Notes: generated from the sequence alone by a model not told the origin. 64,000 nt of DNA from an uncultured Eubacteriaceae bacterium (GCA_945867155.1 CAMBHL010000007.1:1-64000), one strand, 5' to 3'. Positions 34,140 to 43,606 are shown, numbered from the stretch's first letter. Numbers and translations are program-made.

Positions 34140-34156
34140 CCAAGTGAAATACTCGG
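34140..34156. promoter_or_regulatory. imperfect palindrome in the suf leader, possible operator
   Basis: CCAAGT and ACTCGG flank a 5-base centre, giving five of six paired positions, directly downstream of the suf -10. Rrf2-family iron-sulfur regulators (IscR-like) bind palindromes in such positions. No regulator gene is next to suf here, so the assignment is speculative. Confidence 0.25.
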
Positions 34157-34168
34157 AATACAATCGTA

Positions 34169-34197
34169 AGTATATTACTTTTTGATGAACCCGTCAA
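34169..34197 (-). promoter_or_regulatory. promoter of the suf operon
   Basis: On the - strand TTGACG (34192-34197), a 17-base spacer and TATACT (34169-34174), each one base from consensus, about 50 bases before sufC. Confidence 0.8.
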
Positions 34198-34244
34198 CTT
34201 ATTTCTGTTTTTCCCGAAAAATTTAAGTCAATGCGGCGTCAGGG

Positions 34245-35723
34245 TCAGTCTTTCAGCCTGTTTTCAAGGGCTTCGGTGATGATGTTCAGGGCTTTGACCC
34301 GGGCGTAATTTTTGTCGCAGGACTCGAGAATGTGCCACGGCGCGAAGGTCGTGCTGGTCTTTTCGATCATTTCGTTTACCGCCTGTTCGTACTGGGGCCA
34401 TTTGTCCCGGTTGCGCCAGTCTTCGCCGGTGATCTTCCACTGCTTTTCCGGATTGGCTTCCCGCGCCTTGAAGCGCGCGAGCTGGGTGTCCTCATCGATC
34501 TGCAGCCAGAATTTGATGATCACGGCGCCCCAGCGATTTAAATCGTACTCAAATTCGTTGATTTCGTTGTACGCCCGCTGCCAATCGTTGACTGAGCAGA
34601 ATCCCTCTAAGCGTTCGACCATCACCCTGCCGTACCAGGTCCGGTCGAAGATGGCAATGTCGCCCTTTTTCGGAAGCTTTTCGACAAAGCGCCATAAGTA
34701 GTGCCGGTTCTTTTCATGGGGTTCCGGCGCCGCGATGGGATGCACCGTGTAGCCCCTCGGGTCCAGGGCCTCGGTCACCCGCTTGATATTGCCGCCCTTT
34801 CCCGCAGCGTCCCAGCCTTCGTAGCCGATGATCACGGGAATGCCCCTGCGATGAATGCGGTTTTGAAGCCCTGCCAGCTTTTTCTGACAGGCTTTGAGCT
34901 GTTTCTTGTACACGCCTTCTTCAAGAACTTTGCCGTCCAAGACCACGTCAGCCAGTTTCGGCTCCTGCACCAGCGGAAAGCGGTTCTGAAGAATGGGCAC
35001 AGCCAGCCCTTTGTTCTGGAGGGCCGTGTCGATACTCTGGGTGATGAAGCGCAGCACCTGAAGCTCCGACCATTTCTTGTCCGTCCCGGCGTCGACAATC
35101 ACCCACGGAGCGTAGGACTGGTTCGTGTCGTTCAAATACCGATCATACCACTTTTCGTAATCGTGATAGTGTTTGTTTTCGTTGCGGTCTTCCTGATCGA
35201 CCCGCCACTTGGTGTCCGCATCTGCCTGAAGGCCCTCGATCCGCTGCTTCTGTTCCTTTTTGCCGAGATGAAAGAAAAACTTGATCAGCAGAGTGCCGTT
35301 GTCGTGAAGGGAACGCTCCATGGTGTTGATTTCGTCGATGGTCTGCTGGTAGCCTTCTTCGTTCAGGCGCCCGGACATCACGCTGCCGATTACTTCTTCC
35401 ATCATGTACGGTACAAAGAACGTGAACTTTCCGTTTTCCGGAATGTCCAGCAGATAGCGCCGGATAAAGGGATACGCCCTTTCTTCTTTCGTCGGCGGCC
35501 CGAAAGACTTCACTTTGAAGAACCGGGGATCGATGTCCTTGATCACCTTGGACAGCACGGTGCCTTTGCCCGCTGCCCCCCAGCCTTCAAAAACCACCAT
35601 CACGGGAAGCTTTGCCGCCGTGATCCTAAGCTGGTCGTCCCCGAGCTGTTTTTCCAAGGATTTGCGCTCTGCATTGAGGGCTCTTTTTTCCGGACACACG
35701 GCCGGAACAAATTCTTTTAACAT
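34245..35723 (-). CDS. pap: two-domain polyphosphate:AMP phosphotransferase (PPK2 family)
   Basis: A tandem PPK2 protein of 492 residues, expected to phosphorylate AMP to ADP using polyphosphate. Domain 1 (about 10-240) has a Walker A-like GWGAAGKG (47-54) but lacks the FDR-WYGR block. Domain 2 (about 290-490) has GWDAAGKG (303-310), the lid block PEPHEKNRHYLWRF and FDRTWYGRV (359-367). Only domain 2 therefore looks catalytic, as in the known two-domain (class II) enzymes. Start follows ATAAGGAGAGG. It is a single gene between metG and suf; I see no clear terminator after it. AMP specificity is inferred from architecture. Confidence 0.88.
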   Translation of the reverse strand: MLKEFVPAVCPEKRALNAERKSLEKQLGDDQLRITAAKLPVMVVFEGWGAAGKGTVLSKVIKDIDPRFFKVKSFGPPTKEERAYPFIRRYLLDIPENGKFTFFVPYMMEEVIGSVMSGRLNEEGYQQTIDEINTMERSLHDNGTLLIKFFFHLGKKEQKQRIEGLQADADTKWRVDQEDRNENKHYHDYEKWYDRYLNDTNQSYAPWVIVDAGTDKKWSELQVLRFITQSIDTALQNKGLAVPILQNRFPLVQEPKLADVVLDGKVLEEGVYKKQLKACQKKLAGLQNRIHRRGIPVIIGYEGWDAAGKGGNIKRVTEALDPRGYTVHPIAAPEPHEKNRHYLWRFVEKLPKKGDIAIFDRTWYGRVMVERLEGFCSVNDWQRAYNEINEFEYDLNRWGAVIIKFWLQIDEDTQLARFKAREANPEKQWKITGEDWRNRDKWPQYEQAVNEMIEKTSTTFAPWHILESCDKNYARVKALNIITEALENRLKD

Positions 35724-35781
35724 TTTATTTTCCTCTCCTTATTGATTTTCTATAGCCTATCAGATCAAATTTAAATCTAAT

Positions 35782-35813
35782 AAAAAAAGTGCCGTGACTT
35801 TTGTCACAGCACT
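35782..35813 (-). terminator. intrinsic terminator of metG
   Basis: AGTGCCGTGAC (35789-35799) pairs with GTCACAGCACT (35803-35813) with one G-U, followed on the - strand by a T run (complement of A at 35782-35788), 12 bases after the metG stop. Confidence 0.88.
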
Positions 35814-35824
35814 GTTGTTTTTTC

Positions 35825-37780
35825 TCAGCCGACTTCTGACCCTTCCGGCATGTCGCCGTCGACGGTCAGCACCCGGAGATTGCCGTCTTTTTCCGCGGAC
35901 AAAATCATGCCGTTGGAATCGACGCCTCGCAGCTGAATGGGTTTCAGGTTCGTACAGGCGATGATTTTCTTGCCCACCAGTTCTTCCGGCTTGTACCATT
36001 TGGCGATGCCGGACACGATTTGGCGCTTTTCGTCGCCGAAATCCAGCTGGAAAACCAGAAGTTTATCGGCGTTGGGGTGTTTTTCGCAGGACAGCACTTT
36101 GGCGACCCGCATCTTCACCTTGGCAAAGTCGTCGATGGTGATGACCCCCGGCACTTTTGGTTCTGCTTGCTTTTGCTTTTTCTGTTTGGGCTGAGTTTTC
36201 TTCGCCTTTTTCTTTTCGGCCTGTTCTTTTTCGTACTGCTTCACGTCGATGCGCGGGTACAGGGGCGCGCATTTTTCCACCTGAGTGCCCAGGGGATAAT
36301 GGCCGAAGCTCTGAATGCTTTCCCAAGTCTGAACCGAATCCGGGACGTTCAGAATTTTCTGCATCTTTTCCGCAGTTGCAGGCATTGCCGGCGCGATGAG
36401 CACCGAAACGATCCGAAGGGTTTCCGTCAGATTGTAGAGCACAGCAGCCAGCCGTTCCTTCTGGCTTTCGTCCTTGCCGAGAATCCACGGTTCCGTTTCG
36501 TCGATGTATTTGTTGGCCCGGCCAATGAGCTGCCAGATGGCCTGGAGCGCCCGGCTGAAGTCCAGCTTGTCCATGTAGGACGCGTAGGTTTCGATCGCTT
36601 CTCTGGCGGTATCTTTGAGGTCCTGATCGTATTCCCCGGCTGCCTGTTCTGCTGGGATGACCCCGCCGAAATACTTGACCGTCATCGCGATGGTGCGGGA
36701 CAGCAGGTTGCCCAGATCATTGGCCAGGTCTGAATTGATGTTGGCCACCAGGAGGTCTTCGTTGTAGACCCCGTCTGAGCCGTATTTCATTTCTTTCAGG
36801 ACATGATAGCGCAGCGGGTCCACGCCGTATTTCTTGACCAGTTCCACCGGGTCGACCACGTTGCCGACGGATTTCGACATCTTGCCGCCTTTGAGCAGCA
36901 CCCAGCCGTGGCCGTAGATGGTTTTCGGCAGCGGCAGATCCAGCGCCATGAGCATGATCGGCCAGTAAATGGTGTGGAAGCGGATGATGTCTTTTCCGAC
37001 CAGATGCAGATCTGCCGGCCAGTATTTGTCCATGAGCTGGGGCTTGTCGTTCAGATAGCCCAGGGCCGTGATGTAGTTGGTCAGGGCGTCGATCCAGACG
37101 TAAACCACATGGCCCGGATCAAAGTCCACGGGAATGCCCCAGTCGAAAGAAGTCCGGCTGACGCATAGATCCTGAAGGCCCGGTTTGATGAAATTGTTGA
37201 TCATTTCATTCTTCCGGGATTCCGGCTGAATGAAGCCCGGGTGGTCTTCGATGTACTTTAACAGGCGGTCTGCGTATTTGCTCATCTTGAAGAAATAGGC
37301 TTCTTCGTGGGCTCTTTCCACCGGCCGGCCGCAGTCCGGACATTTGCCGTCCACGAGCTGGGTTTCGGTCCAGAAGGATTCGCACGGAGTGCAGTACCAG
37401 CCTTCGTAGGTGCCTTTGTAAATGTCTCCCTGTTCGTAAAAGCGCTTGAAAATTTTCTGAACGCTCTTGACGTGTTCGGGATCTGTCGTCCGGATAAACT
37501 GGGAGTAATTAATGTTCATCAGTTTCCAAAGGTCTTTGATTTTGGCGACAGTTTTATCGACGTAAGCTTTGGGGGTGACCCCTGCTTTTTCTGCGAGTTT
37601 CTGTATTTTTTGACCGTGTTCGTCTGTCCCGGTGAGCATGTAGGCGTCGTAGCCCTGCTGCTTCTTAAACCGCGTCAGCGTATCCGCCGCCACCGTCGTG
37701 TAGGTGTGCCCGATGTGCAGATCGCCGCTTGGATAATAAATCGGCGTCGTCACGTAAAAAGTCTTTTTCGATTCTGGCAT
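35825..37780 (-). CDS. metG: methionyl-tRNA synthetase
   Basis: MetRS charges both tRNA-Met species. The 651 residues show HIGH (22-25), a zinc knuckle with Cys130, Cys133, Cys147 and Cys150, KMSKS (300-304), the anticodon-binding domain, a Lys/Gln-rich linker (about 505-540) and a C-terminal EMAP-like tRNA-binding domain (about 545-651) used for dimerisation. AGAGAGGAA precedes the ATG. The gene has its own promoter and terminator. No T-box is recognisable in the short leader. Confidence 0.96.
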   Translation of the reverse strand: MPESKKTFYVTTPIYYPSGDLHIGHTYTTVAADTLTRFKKQQGYDAYMLTGTDEHGQKIQKLAEKAGVTPKAYVDKTVAKIKDLWKLMNINYSQFIRTTDPEHVKSVQKIFKRFYEQGDIYKGTYEGWYCTPCESFWTETQLVDGKCPDCGRPVERAHEEAYFFKMSKYADRLLKYIEDHPGFIQPESRKNEMINNFIKPGLQDLCVSRTSFDWGIPVDFDPGHVVYVWIDALTNYITALGYLNDKPQLMDKYWPADLHLVGKDIIRFHTIYWPIMLMALDLPLPKTIYGHGWVLLKGGKMSKSVGNVVDPVELVKKYGVDPLRYHVLKEMKYGSDGVYNEDLLVANINSDLANDLGNLLSRTIAMTVKYFGGVIPAEQAAGEYDQDLKDTAREAIETYASYMDKLDFSRALQAIWQLIGRANKYIDETEPWILGKDESQKERLAAVLYNLTETLRIVSVLIAPAMPATAEKMQKILNVPDSVQTWESIQSFGHYPLGTQVEKCAPLYPRIDVKQYEKEQAEKKKAKKTQPKQKKQKQAEPKVPGVITIDDFAKVKMRVAKVLSCEKHPNADKLLVFQLDFGDEKRQIVSGIAKWYKPEELVGKKIIACTNLKPIQLRGVDSNGMILSAEKDGNLRVLTVDGDMPEGSEVG

Positions 37781-37846
37781 AAGCTCATTCCTCTCTATTG
37801 CAAAACACTTTTCGCTAAAGCGTCTGGCGCTTTCATTCTTGTTTTT

Positions 37847-37875
37847 ATTATAATTTATCCCATCTTATTATTCAA
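37847..37875 (-). promoter_or_regulatory. promoter of metG
   Basis: On the - strand TTGAAT (37870-37875), 17-base spacer and perfect TATAAT (37847-37852). The leader of about 60 bases contains a small AAAGCG/CGCTTT hairpin. Confidence 0.78.
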
Positions 37876-37888
37876 TAGGGGCAAAATC

Positions 37889-38728
37889 TCACCCGCCGAT
37901 TTTGACGATTTTGTAGATTTCCCGTTTGGAAACGCCCCGGTCTTTCGCAGCGGCCTTCATCGCGTCTTTTTCGCTAAGGCCCTGGCTTAAATAATAAGCG
38001 ACGTGATCGGCCACACTGCCGGCGTTGAGAGCTTCGGTCCGGCCGTCTTCGCTGGTTTTGCCGCCATTGCCGTCCACGACGAGCACAAATTCTCCTTTCG
38101 GCGGGTGCACTGTAAAATGGGCGAGCTGTCCCGAAACGGTATCCCGGCGGGTTTCCTCGTAGCGTTTGGTTATTTCCCGGGAAATACTCATTTCCCGATC
38201 GGGAAACTGCTTCGCCATCTGCTCCAGGGTTTTGAGCAGCCGGTGCGGGCTTTCGTAAAGGACCACAGGCCACGGCGATTTTTCAACGGCCTTGATCCCC
38301 TGGCGCATTTCTTTGGAGGATTTCCCTAAAAACCCAAAAAAGACAAAATGCCGGCAGTCAATGCCCGAAAGCGCCACGGCGGTCACCGACGCCGTCGGCC
38401 CTGGCACTGCGGTGACCGGAACCCCGGCCTCCTGGCAGGCGCGCACTAAAATGCGGCCGGGATCGGAGAGCACCGGCATTCCAGCGTCAGAAACCAGTGC
38501 GATGTGCGCCCCGGCCTGCATTTTCTGAACCAGCTCCCCGGTGACGGTTTTTTCATTGAATTTGTGATACGCCGTCATCGGCGTGTGAATTTCAAAATGA
38601 TTGAGCAGCTTGAGGGTGTTGCGTGTGTCTTCCGCCGCGATCAAATCGGCTTCTTTGAGCACGCGCACCGCCCGCACTGAAAAATCTTCGAGATTGCCGA
38701 TGGGCGTCCCGACTATCGATAAGGGCAT
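37889..38728 (-). CDS. rsmI: 16S rRNA (cytidine1402-2'-O)-methyltransferase
   Basis: RsmI 2'-O-methylates C1402 in the 30S decoding centre. The 279 residues have the tetrapyrrole-methylase fold with SIVGTPIGNLEDFSVRAVR at the N-terminus, AEDTRNTLKLL, SDAGMPVLSDPG and PGPTASVTAVALSG, plus the short C-terminal RsmI domain with KDAMKAAAKDRGVSKREIY. AAAAGGAGGGG precedes the ATG. It follows dnaB by 18 bases as the last gene of the yybS run. Confidence 0.94.
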   Translation of the reverse strand: MPLSIVGTPIGNLEDFSVRAVRVLKEADLIAAEDTRNTLKLLNHFEIHTPMTAYHKFNEKTVTGELVQKMQAGAHIALVSDAGMPVLSDPGRILVRACQEAGVPVTAVPGPTASVTAVALSGIDCRHFVFFGFLGKSSKEMRQGIKAVEKSPWPVVLYESPHRLLKTLEQMAKQFPDREMSISREITKRYEETRRDTVSGQLAHFTVHPPKGEFVLVVDGNGGKTSEDGRTEALNAGSVADHVAYYLSQGLSEKDAMKAAAKDRGVSKREIYKIVKIGG

Positions 38729-38746
38729 GTCCCCTCCTTTTCCATT

Positions 38747-40120
38747 TTAAAACGGCACATCCGGCGGCGGTGCCGGCTGATCCGGAAAATCCTTGTCGTC
38801 GGCCCAGTCCATAAAGCGGGTGTATTCCGGGCGCCAAGTCAAATTGATCCGGCCAGTGGGACCGTTACGCTGTTTGGCGACGTCCAGTTCCGCCATGTAG
38901 GGATTGCCGTTTTCCTTGTCATAATAGTATTCCCGGTACAGGAAGAGGACGACGTCCGCATCCTGTTCGATCGAGCCGGACTCTCTCAAATCGGCCAGCA
39001 GCGGATGATGATCCGGTCTTCCGTCCGGGGCGCGGCTGAGCTGGGACAGGCAGATGATCGGACAGTCCAGTTCCCGGGCCAGAGCTTTCAGGCCTCTGGA
39101 AATCTCCGAGACTTCGTTCTGCCGGTTTTCGGACCGTCCCCTGCCGCTCATGAGCTGCAAGTAGTCGATGACGACCAGATCCAGTCCCCTTTCCGCCTTC
39201 ATCCGCCGGGTTTTCGCCCGGATATCCGCCAGAGTCTGGCCCCCGGTATCGTCGATCCAGATGTTCGTGCCGTAAATCCGGGCAGAAGCATCGCTTAAAA
39301 TCTGCCACTCTTCGTCGTCCAGGGTGCCCTTTCGAACCTTCGACAAATCGATGAGTCCTTCCGAGCACAGCATACGCTGAAGGAGCTGAGTCCGGGACAT
39401 TTCCAGACTGAAGATGGCCACCGTGGCTTTTTCGTGAACGGCCGCGTGCTGGGCGAGGTTCAGCGCAAAAGCGGTTTTCCCCATGGACGGCCGGGCAGCG
39501 ACGTAAATCAAATCGGAATTCTGAAGGCCGGAGGTTTTAAAATCGAGCTCGGAAAACCCCGTGGCCAGCCCGGTGAGTTCCCCTTCTGCCTGCCGCACCT
39601 TTTCGATGTGGTCCAGGGTTTCGTTCACCACGTCCTGAACGCTCGTGAAGTCCCCGGTAATCTGTCCTTCGGCGACGCGGAAAATCTTTTCTTCCGCCTT
39701 TTCGACCACTTCACTGACATTTTCAAATTCGCCGTAACAGTCGTCGATGATGCTCGACGACGCTTCGACGAGGCGGCGGATCAGCGCCTGATCCTGCACG
39801 ATGATGCAGTAATGCTCAAAATTGGAGTACATCGGCATGGCGTCCTGGAGCTTCGCCAGGTACGCGGGACCGCCGATTTTATCCATAAGGTTCAGATTCG
39901 CCAGACGTTCCGTCAGGGTCACCAGGTCGATGGGAATGCCTTCTTCCCGCATTTTGAGCATATTCTCGTAGATCAGGCGGTTCCGGGCTGAAAAGAAATC
40001 CTCTGGTCTGAGATGCTCCTCAGCCGTAATGAGCTGATCGGATTTGACGATGAGTCCCCCAAGTACAGAAGCTTCAGCCTCTAAATTGTGGGGCAGTTCT
40101 TTTGATTTTACAACAGGCAT
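38747..40120 (-). CDS. dnaB: replicative DNA helicase
   Basis: DnaB (called DnaC in Bacillus) is the hexameric helicase of the replication fork. The 457 residues contain the N-terminal DnaG-interaction domain, Walker A ARPSMGKTAFALN near 210, Walker B LVVIDYLQLMSGRG near 315 and the arginine-rich end of the RecA-like fold. The ribosome site is weak and rplI ends 12 bases upstream, so it may depend on coupling. rplI-dnaB adjacency is normal for Firmicutes. Confidence 0.96.
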   Translation of the reverse strand: MPVVKSKELPHNLEAEASVLGGLIVKSDQLITAEEHLRPEDFFSARNRLIYENMLKMREEGIPIDLVTLTERLANLNLMDKIGGPAYLAKLQDAMPMYSNFEHYCIIVQDQALIRRLVEASSSIIDDCYGEFENVSEVVEKAEEKIFRVAEGQITGDFTSVQDVVNETLDHIEKVRQAEGELTGLATGFSELDFKTSGLQNSDLIYVAARPSMGKTAFALNLAQHAAVHEKATVAIFSLEMSRTQLLQRMLCSEGLIDLSKVRKGTLDDEEWQILSDASARIYGTNIWIDDTGGQTLADIRAKTRRMKAERGLDLVVIDYLQLMSGRGRSENRQNEVSEISRGLKALARELDCPIICLSQLSRAPDGRPDHHPLLADLRESGSIEQDADVVLFLYREYYYDKENGNPYMAELDVAKQRNGPTGRINLTWRPEYTRFMDWADDKDFPDQPAPPPDVPF

Positions 40121-40132
40121 TACATTGCAGGC

Positions 40133-40579
40133 TTACTTTTCAGTGACGATGACCGTAAGTTTGCCGATGACGCCAGGCGCTGTTTTAATCTTGATCGTGA
40201 AATGACCCACATTTCGGATCGCTTCCGGCATTTCAATCTTGCGCTTGTCGACGGTCAGGCCTAAATCCTGTTCCAGATGTTCTGCAATGTTTTTGTTGGT
40301 CACCGAACCGAACAGCACGCCGTCGTCAGCGGCCCGTTCTTTGATCACCAGCTGGGATTCGTCGAGTTTCTTCGCCAGATCGATGGCGGCCTGGCGGGCT
40401 TCTTCCTGCTGTTTTTTAAGTTCTGCCTGATGCAGCTTCGCTTTTTCGATATTTTCTTTTGTCCCTTTGACAGCCAGGCCCTTTTTAATTAAAAAGTTAT
40501 TGCCATAGCCGCTTTTGACATTGACGATTTCGCCTTCTTTTCCAACATTTGCAACAGTTTTTAATAATACTACTTTCAT
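40133..40579 (-). CDS. rplI: 50S ribosomal protein L9
   Basis: L9 is an elongated two-domain protein of the large subunit. The 148 residues begin MKVVLLKTVANVGKEGEIV with the RNA-binding domain and signature GYGNNFLIKKGLA, then a long helix (about 40-75) and the C-terminal domain. It starts within the gdpP stop region (4-base overlap) and has AAGGGAAA upstream. Confidence 0.96.
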   Translation of the reverse strand: MKVVLLKTVANVGKEGEIVNVKSGYGNNFLIKKGLAVKGTKENIEKAKLHQAELKKQQEEARQAAIDLAKKLDESQLVIKERAADDGVLFGSVTNKNIAEHLEQDLGLTVDKRKIEMPEAIRNVGHFTIKIKTAPGVIGKLTVIVTEK

Positions 40580-42546
40580 GATTCTGATTTCCCTTCTTTA
40601 TATGCTTCGATGGCCTGGATCAGCAGATCCCGGCCTTGCCTTAAATCATTACAGTCTTTGAGCTGCGCGCCGGCCATGGTCATATGGCCTCCGCCGCCCA
40701 ACTTTTCGAGAATCATCTGAACGTTGATCTCGCCCATGGAGCGGGCGCTGACGCAGACGCCATCATCGTTTTTAAGGAGAATGAACGACGCCTTAATCCC
40801 TCGGATATTGAGCAGCTCGTCGGCAGCCTGAGCCGCGATGAGCTTGCCGTTGTCCTGGTGATTTTCGTACATCGAAATGGCGATGGAATTATCATAAAAT
40901 TCGGCGTTCGTAACCGCTTCCGTCCGAGCCGCATAGGTTTCTATATCGTTCTGGAGCATGGTCTTCGCGATAACCGTATCGGCTCCTTTGCGCTTCAGAT
41001 AAGAGGCGGCTTCGAAGGTGCGCACCCCGGTTTTGGACATGAACATCTTCGTATCCATGCACATCCCTACCATCAGGGCGTTGGCTTCTGTCTTGCCGAT
41101 GATATCCCGCTTGTTAAAGTACTGGAGTAATTCGCAGACCAGTTCGCAGGTCGACGATGCGTAGGCTTCAATATAAGAGAAGACGGTCGCGTGAATTTCA
41201 GCCCCTGACGGCCGGTGGTGGTCGATAACGACGCTGTTGCGGATTTCGTCGACGAGTTCCGGCATTTCGACGTAATTTTTGCTCTGGGTGTCGACGACGA
41301 TGAGCAGCGTGCCTTCTTCAATATAATCGGCGGCTTCCTGAGGCTTAATGAAACATTCGGAATAATTCGGGTCTTTGCTCAGGTAATCGATCAGGGAGCG
41401 GATGCTCACATTGATTTCCTGGAGCACGAATTTTGCTTCCCGGTTCATCGCGCGGCAGGCGCCGATCAGTCCGATCGCCGAGCCCACGCAGTCCATGTCG
41501 GGCATTTTGTGGCCCATGATCACCACATTCCGCGCTTCGGCAATCTGTTCCTGGAGGGCCTGGGCCTTGATCCGGGCCTTGACCTTCGTCCGTTTTTCCT
41601 TGGCTTCGGTTTCCCCGCCGTAATAGGTGTTGTGATCGTCCTTTTTCACGACGCATTGGTCGCCGCCCCGGGCCAGCGCGATGTCCAGAGCAGACCGGGA
41701 CCCTTCTTCCAATTCCGGAAGGGATAAATGCTCTTCGGAATCTTCGATGCCGATGGACAGAGATACCGCGCTGTTTTCCCGGCTCAGCGCCCGGACTTCG
41801 TCCAAAATGTGGAACCGGTCGTGTTCCATGCGCACGAGGCTATCATGGGAAAACACGGCAAGATAATGATTGTTCTCAAATTTCTGAAGCACCGCGTTGT
41901 TCCGCTGGGCCCACCGGTTGAGAATCACGTCGATCTGGGCAAAAAGCTCGGTCCGCTGCTGAGGCGACAAAGTTTCGCTTAAATCCTCGTAATTGTCGAT
42001 CTGGCCGCAGGCAAAAACCGTCCGGCTGTGGCGGTAATGGGCTTCACTGCTTTTGAGCTGGGTGATGTCCATGAGATGAAAGAGCAGCTTGCGCTTGTCC
42101 GCCCGGAAAAATTCCGTGATGCTCATGAGGTAGACGTGGTCTTCGTACTGAAATTCGTGAAACGTGCCGTCCCCTTTGACTTTTTTGGGAGACAAGCCGA
42201 TCTGTTCCAGAAAGTTAGCGCCCATCTTGCTGACGTCTTTGCCAAACTGGCGGATAAAAGCGCGGTTCGGCATGAGGACGCGGCCGTCTTCTGAGGTGAT
42301 GACGATCGCGATGGGCATTTCGAACATCCGGTCGTGGGTAATGTTGGCCACTTTTCGTTCTACCATTTTTTTGACCGACAGGTTTTTCTTGATCCGGTAG
42401 CGTTCCATGATCTGGGCGCCGATGAGTACCGCAAAGGTCAGCGAAATGATGACGGCCCCGATGACAAAATGGTCCTGACACACGTAAATGCCCGTGATCA
42501 CGCCGATGATCGCGAGTAAGGTGTTGGCCGTGAATAATTTATTCAT
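40576..42546 (-). CDS. gdpP: cyclic-di-AMP phosphodiesterase GdpP
   Basis: GdpP hydrolyses the second messenger c-di-AMP, which controls potassium and turgor. The 656 residues start with two transmembrane helices (about 5-45), then a PAS-like domain (about 80-170), a degenerate GGDEF domain (about 175-305, ending ARGGDQCVVK), a DHH domain (GHKMPDMDCVGSA; VVIDHHRP) and DHHA1 with GGGGHMTMAG. Length and order match the family. The start has AAGGAGA. It is placed between yybS and rplI, as in many Firmicutes. Confidence 0.95.
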   Translation of the reverse strand: MNKLFTANTLLAIIGVITGIYVCQDHFVIGAVIISLTFAVLIGAQIMERYRIKKNLSVKKMVERKVANITHDRMFEMPIAIVITSEDGRVLMPNRAFIRQFGKDVSKMGANFLEQIGLSPKKVKGDGTFHEFQYEDHVYLMSITEFFRADKRKLLFHLMDITQLKSSEAHYRHSRTVFACGQIDNYEDLSETLSPQQRTELFAQIDVILNRWAQRNNAVLQKFENNHYLAVFSHDSLVRMEHDRFHILDEVRALSRENSAVSLSIGIEDSEEHLSLPELEEGSRSALDIALARGGDQCVVKKDDHNTYYGGETEAKEKRTKVKARIKAQALQEQIAEARNVVIMGHKMPDMDCVGSAIGLIGACRAMNREAKFVLQEINVSIRSLIDYLSKDPNYSECFIKPQEAADYIEEGTLLIVVDTQSKNYVEMPELVDEIRNSVVIDHHRPSGAEIHATVFSYIEAYASSTCELVCELLQYFNKRDIIGKTEANALMVGMCMDTKMFMSKTGVRTFEAASYLKRKGADTVIAKTMLQNDIETYAARTEAVTNAEFYDNSIAISMYENHQDNGKLIAAQAADELLNIRGIKASFILLKNDDGVCVSARSMGEINVQMILEKLGGGGHMTMAGAQLKDCNDLRQGRDLLIQAIEAYKEGKSES

Positions 42547-42548
42547 CT

Positions 42549-43517
42549 CTACCGTCTCCTTGTGCTGTCCCGAAGGATAATCACCAGCCGCAAATTGGTA
42601 TACACGTCGATGACGCCGATCATCGACAGGATCATCACGCTCGACGGAATAATCATCAGCACGAGGCAGATGAGGATCTTTCTCCCGAAACTTTCCCGCT
42701 GACGCCGCCGATTAAAAACCCAGTACAAAAACGAGAGCCCCATCAGCGAGAAGCACGTGTCCACCAGCTCGCTGAAAGTCGTGATGTAGATATGGGTCCC
42801 GGACCCTGTGGCCCACTGGGCAATGAGCAGAACAATCAGCATCACCAAAAGAAAATTGCGCAGGGGTTTCGGCATCGCCCAATGGCTCAAGGGCTTCAGG
42901 GGCTGCGCTGCGGCCCGGGTCCGCTTGACAGTCCGGTCGCAGGCCAGAATCAAAAGCCACGCGGCAAAAAACGGAACGATTAAAAAGAACGAGGGCAGCA
43001 TTTCCTCTGTCTGATCGATCAAACTGTTGACCGCGGTGGTCACCTGAGCGCTTTGGGCTTTCGTAAACACGGCGCTGTTCTTGTACGTGGCAATGACGTT
43101 TTTGCCGAAAGCTTCAATATCCTTGACCAGCGTGTTCATAAACGCCATGTGATGCACGAGCTGATAAAACACCATGCCGCCGATCACCGTCGCAAAAACC
43201 GCCAGATAGGCAGCGGCCATCCGCTTTTTGCCGTTGACTTCCCGTTCGTAAACCCAGGCCAGCCCGATGCCGGCCAGGGCCAGATATAGCGTACAGGTCA
43301 GGATGAGCACCGGATTTTTCGTAATGAGCATCACCGCCGGCGCCACCGCCGTTGACAGAATCGTCTTCTTCCAGCCTTCCCGCCGGCCTAAATCGACCCA
43401 CAGCAGCGGAATAAAAAGGTACAAAATGATCAGCACCGGCATTTTCGCGAACAAAGCCGGAATGATGCCCGCGATCGCCCCGTCTAAAATCATTTCCCAT
43501 ATTGTTTTTGTTTTCAT
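42549..43517 (-). CDS. yybS: DUF2232 membrane protein (YybS family)
   Basis: A 322-residue polytopic membrane protein with about seven or eight hydrophobic segments, including PALFAKMPVLIILYLFIPLL, the stretch around NPVLILTCTLYLALAGIGLAW, and LVMLIVLLIAQWATG. It matches the YybS/DUF2232 family by context and topology; some relatives carry S-component-like transporter features, but the function is unknown. It is first in the yybS-gdpP-rplI-dnaB-rsmI run, two bases before gdpP. Confidence 0.82.
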   Translation of the reverse strand: MKTKTIWEMILDGAIAGIIPALFAKMPVLIILYLFIPLLWVDLGRREGWKKTILSTAVAPAVMLITKNPVLILTCTLYLALAGIGLAWVYEREVNGKKRMAAAYLAVFATVIGGMVFYQLVHHMAFMNTLVKDIEAFGKNVIATYKNSAVFTKAQSAQVTTAVNSLIDQTEEMLPSFFLIVPFFAAWLLILACDRTVKRTRAAAQPLKPLSHWAMPKPLRNFLLVMLIVLLIAQWATGSGTHIYITTFSELVDTCFSLMGLSFLYWVFNRRRQRESFGRKILICLVLMIIPSSVMILSMIGVIDVYTNLRLVIILRDSTRRR

Positions 43518-43549
43518 ACAAGCCTCTATTGTGAATTTCGTAATGAGAT

Positions 43550-43558
43550 ATTATAGCA
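43550..43558 (-). promoter_or_regulatory. probable extended -10 promoter of the yybS-gdpP-rplI-dnaB-rsmI run
   Basis: On the - strand TGCTATAAT about 35 bases before yybS, without a good -35. It is divergent from acyP. Confidence 0.55.
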
Positions 43559-43606
43559 TAGCCCTGTATATTTTTCATTAAGTCTCCATGCCGACCGCAA
43601 AACCTG

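Noticed and set aside
34701..35720. A 339-residue open frame on the + strand
   Set aside because: Antisense of the PPK2 gene; hydrophobic and valine-rich as expected from reverse reading of a charged protein.
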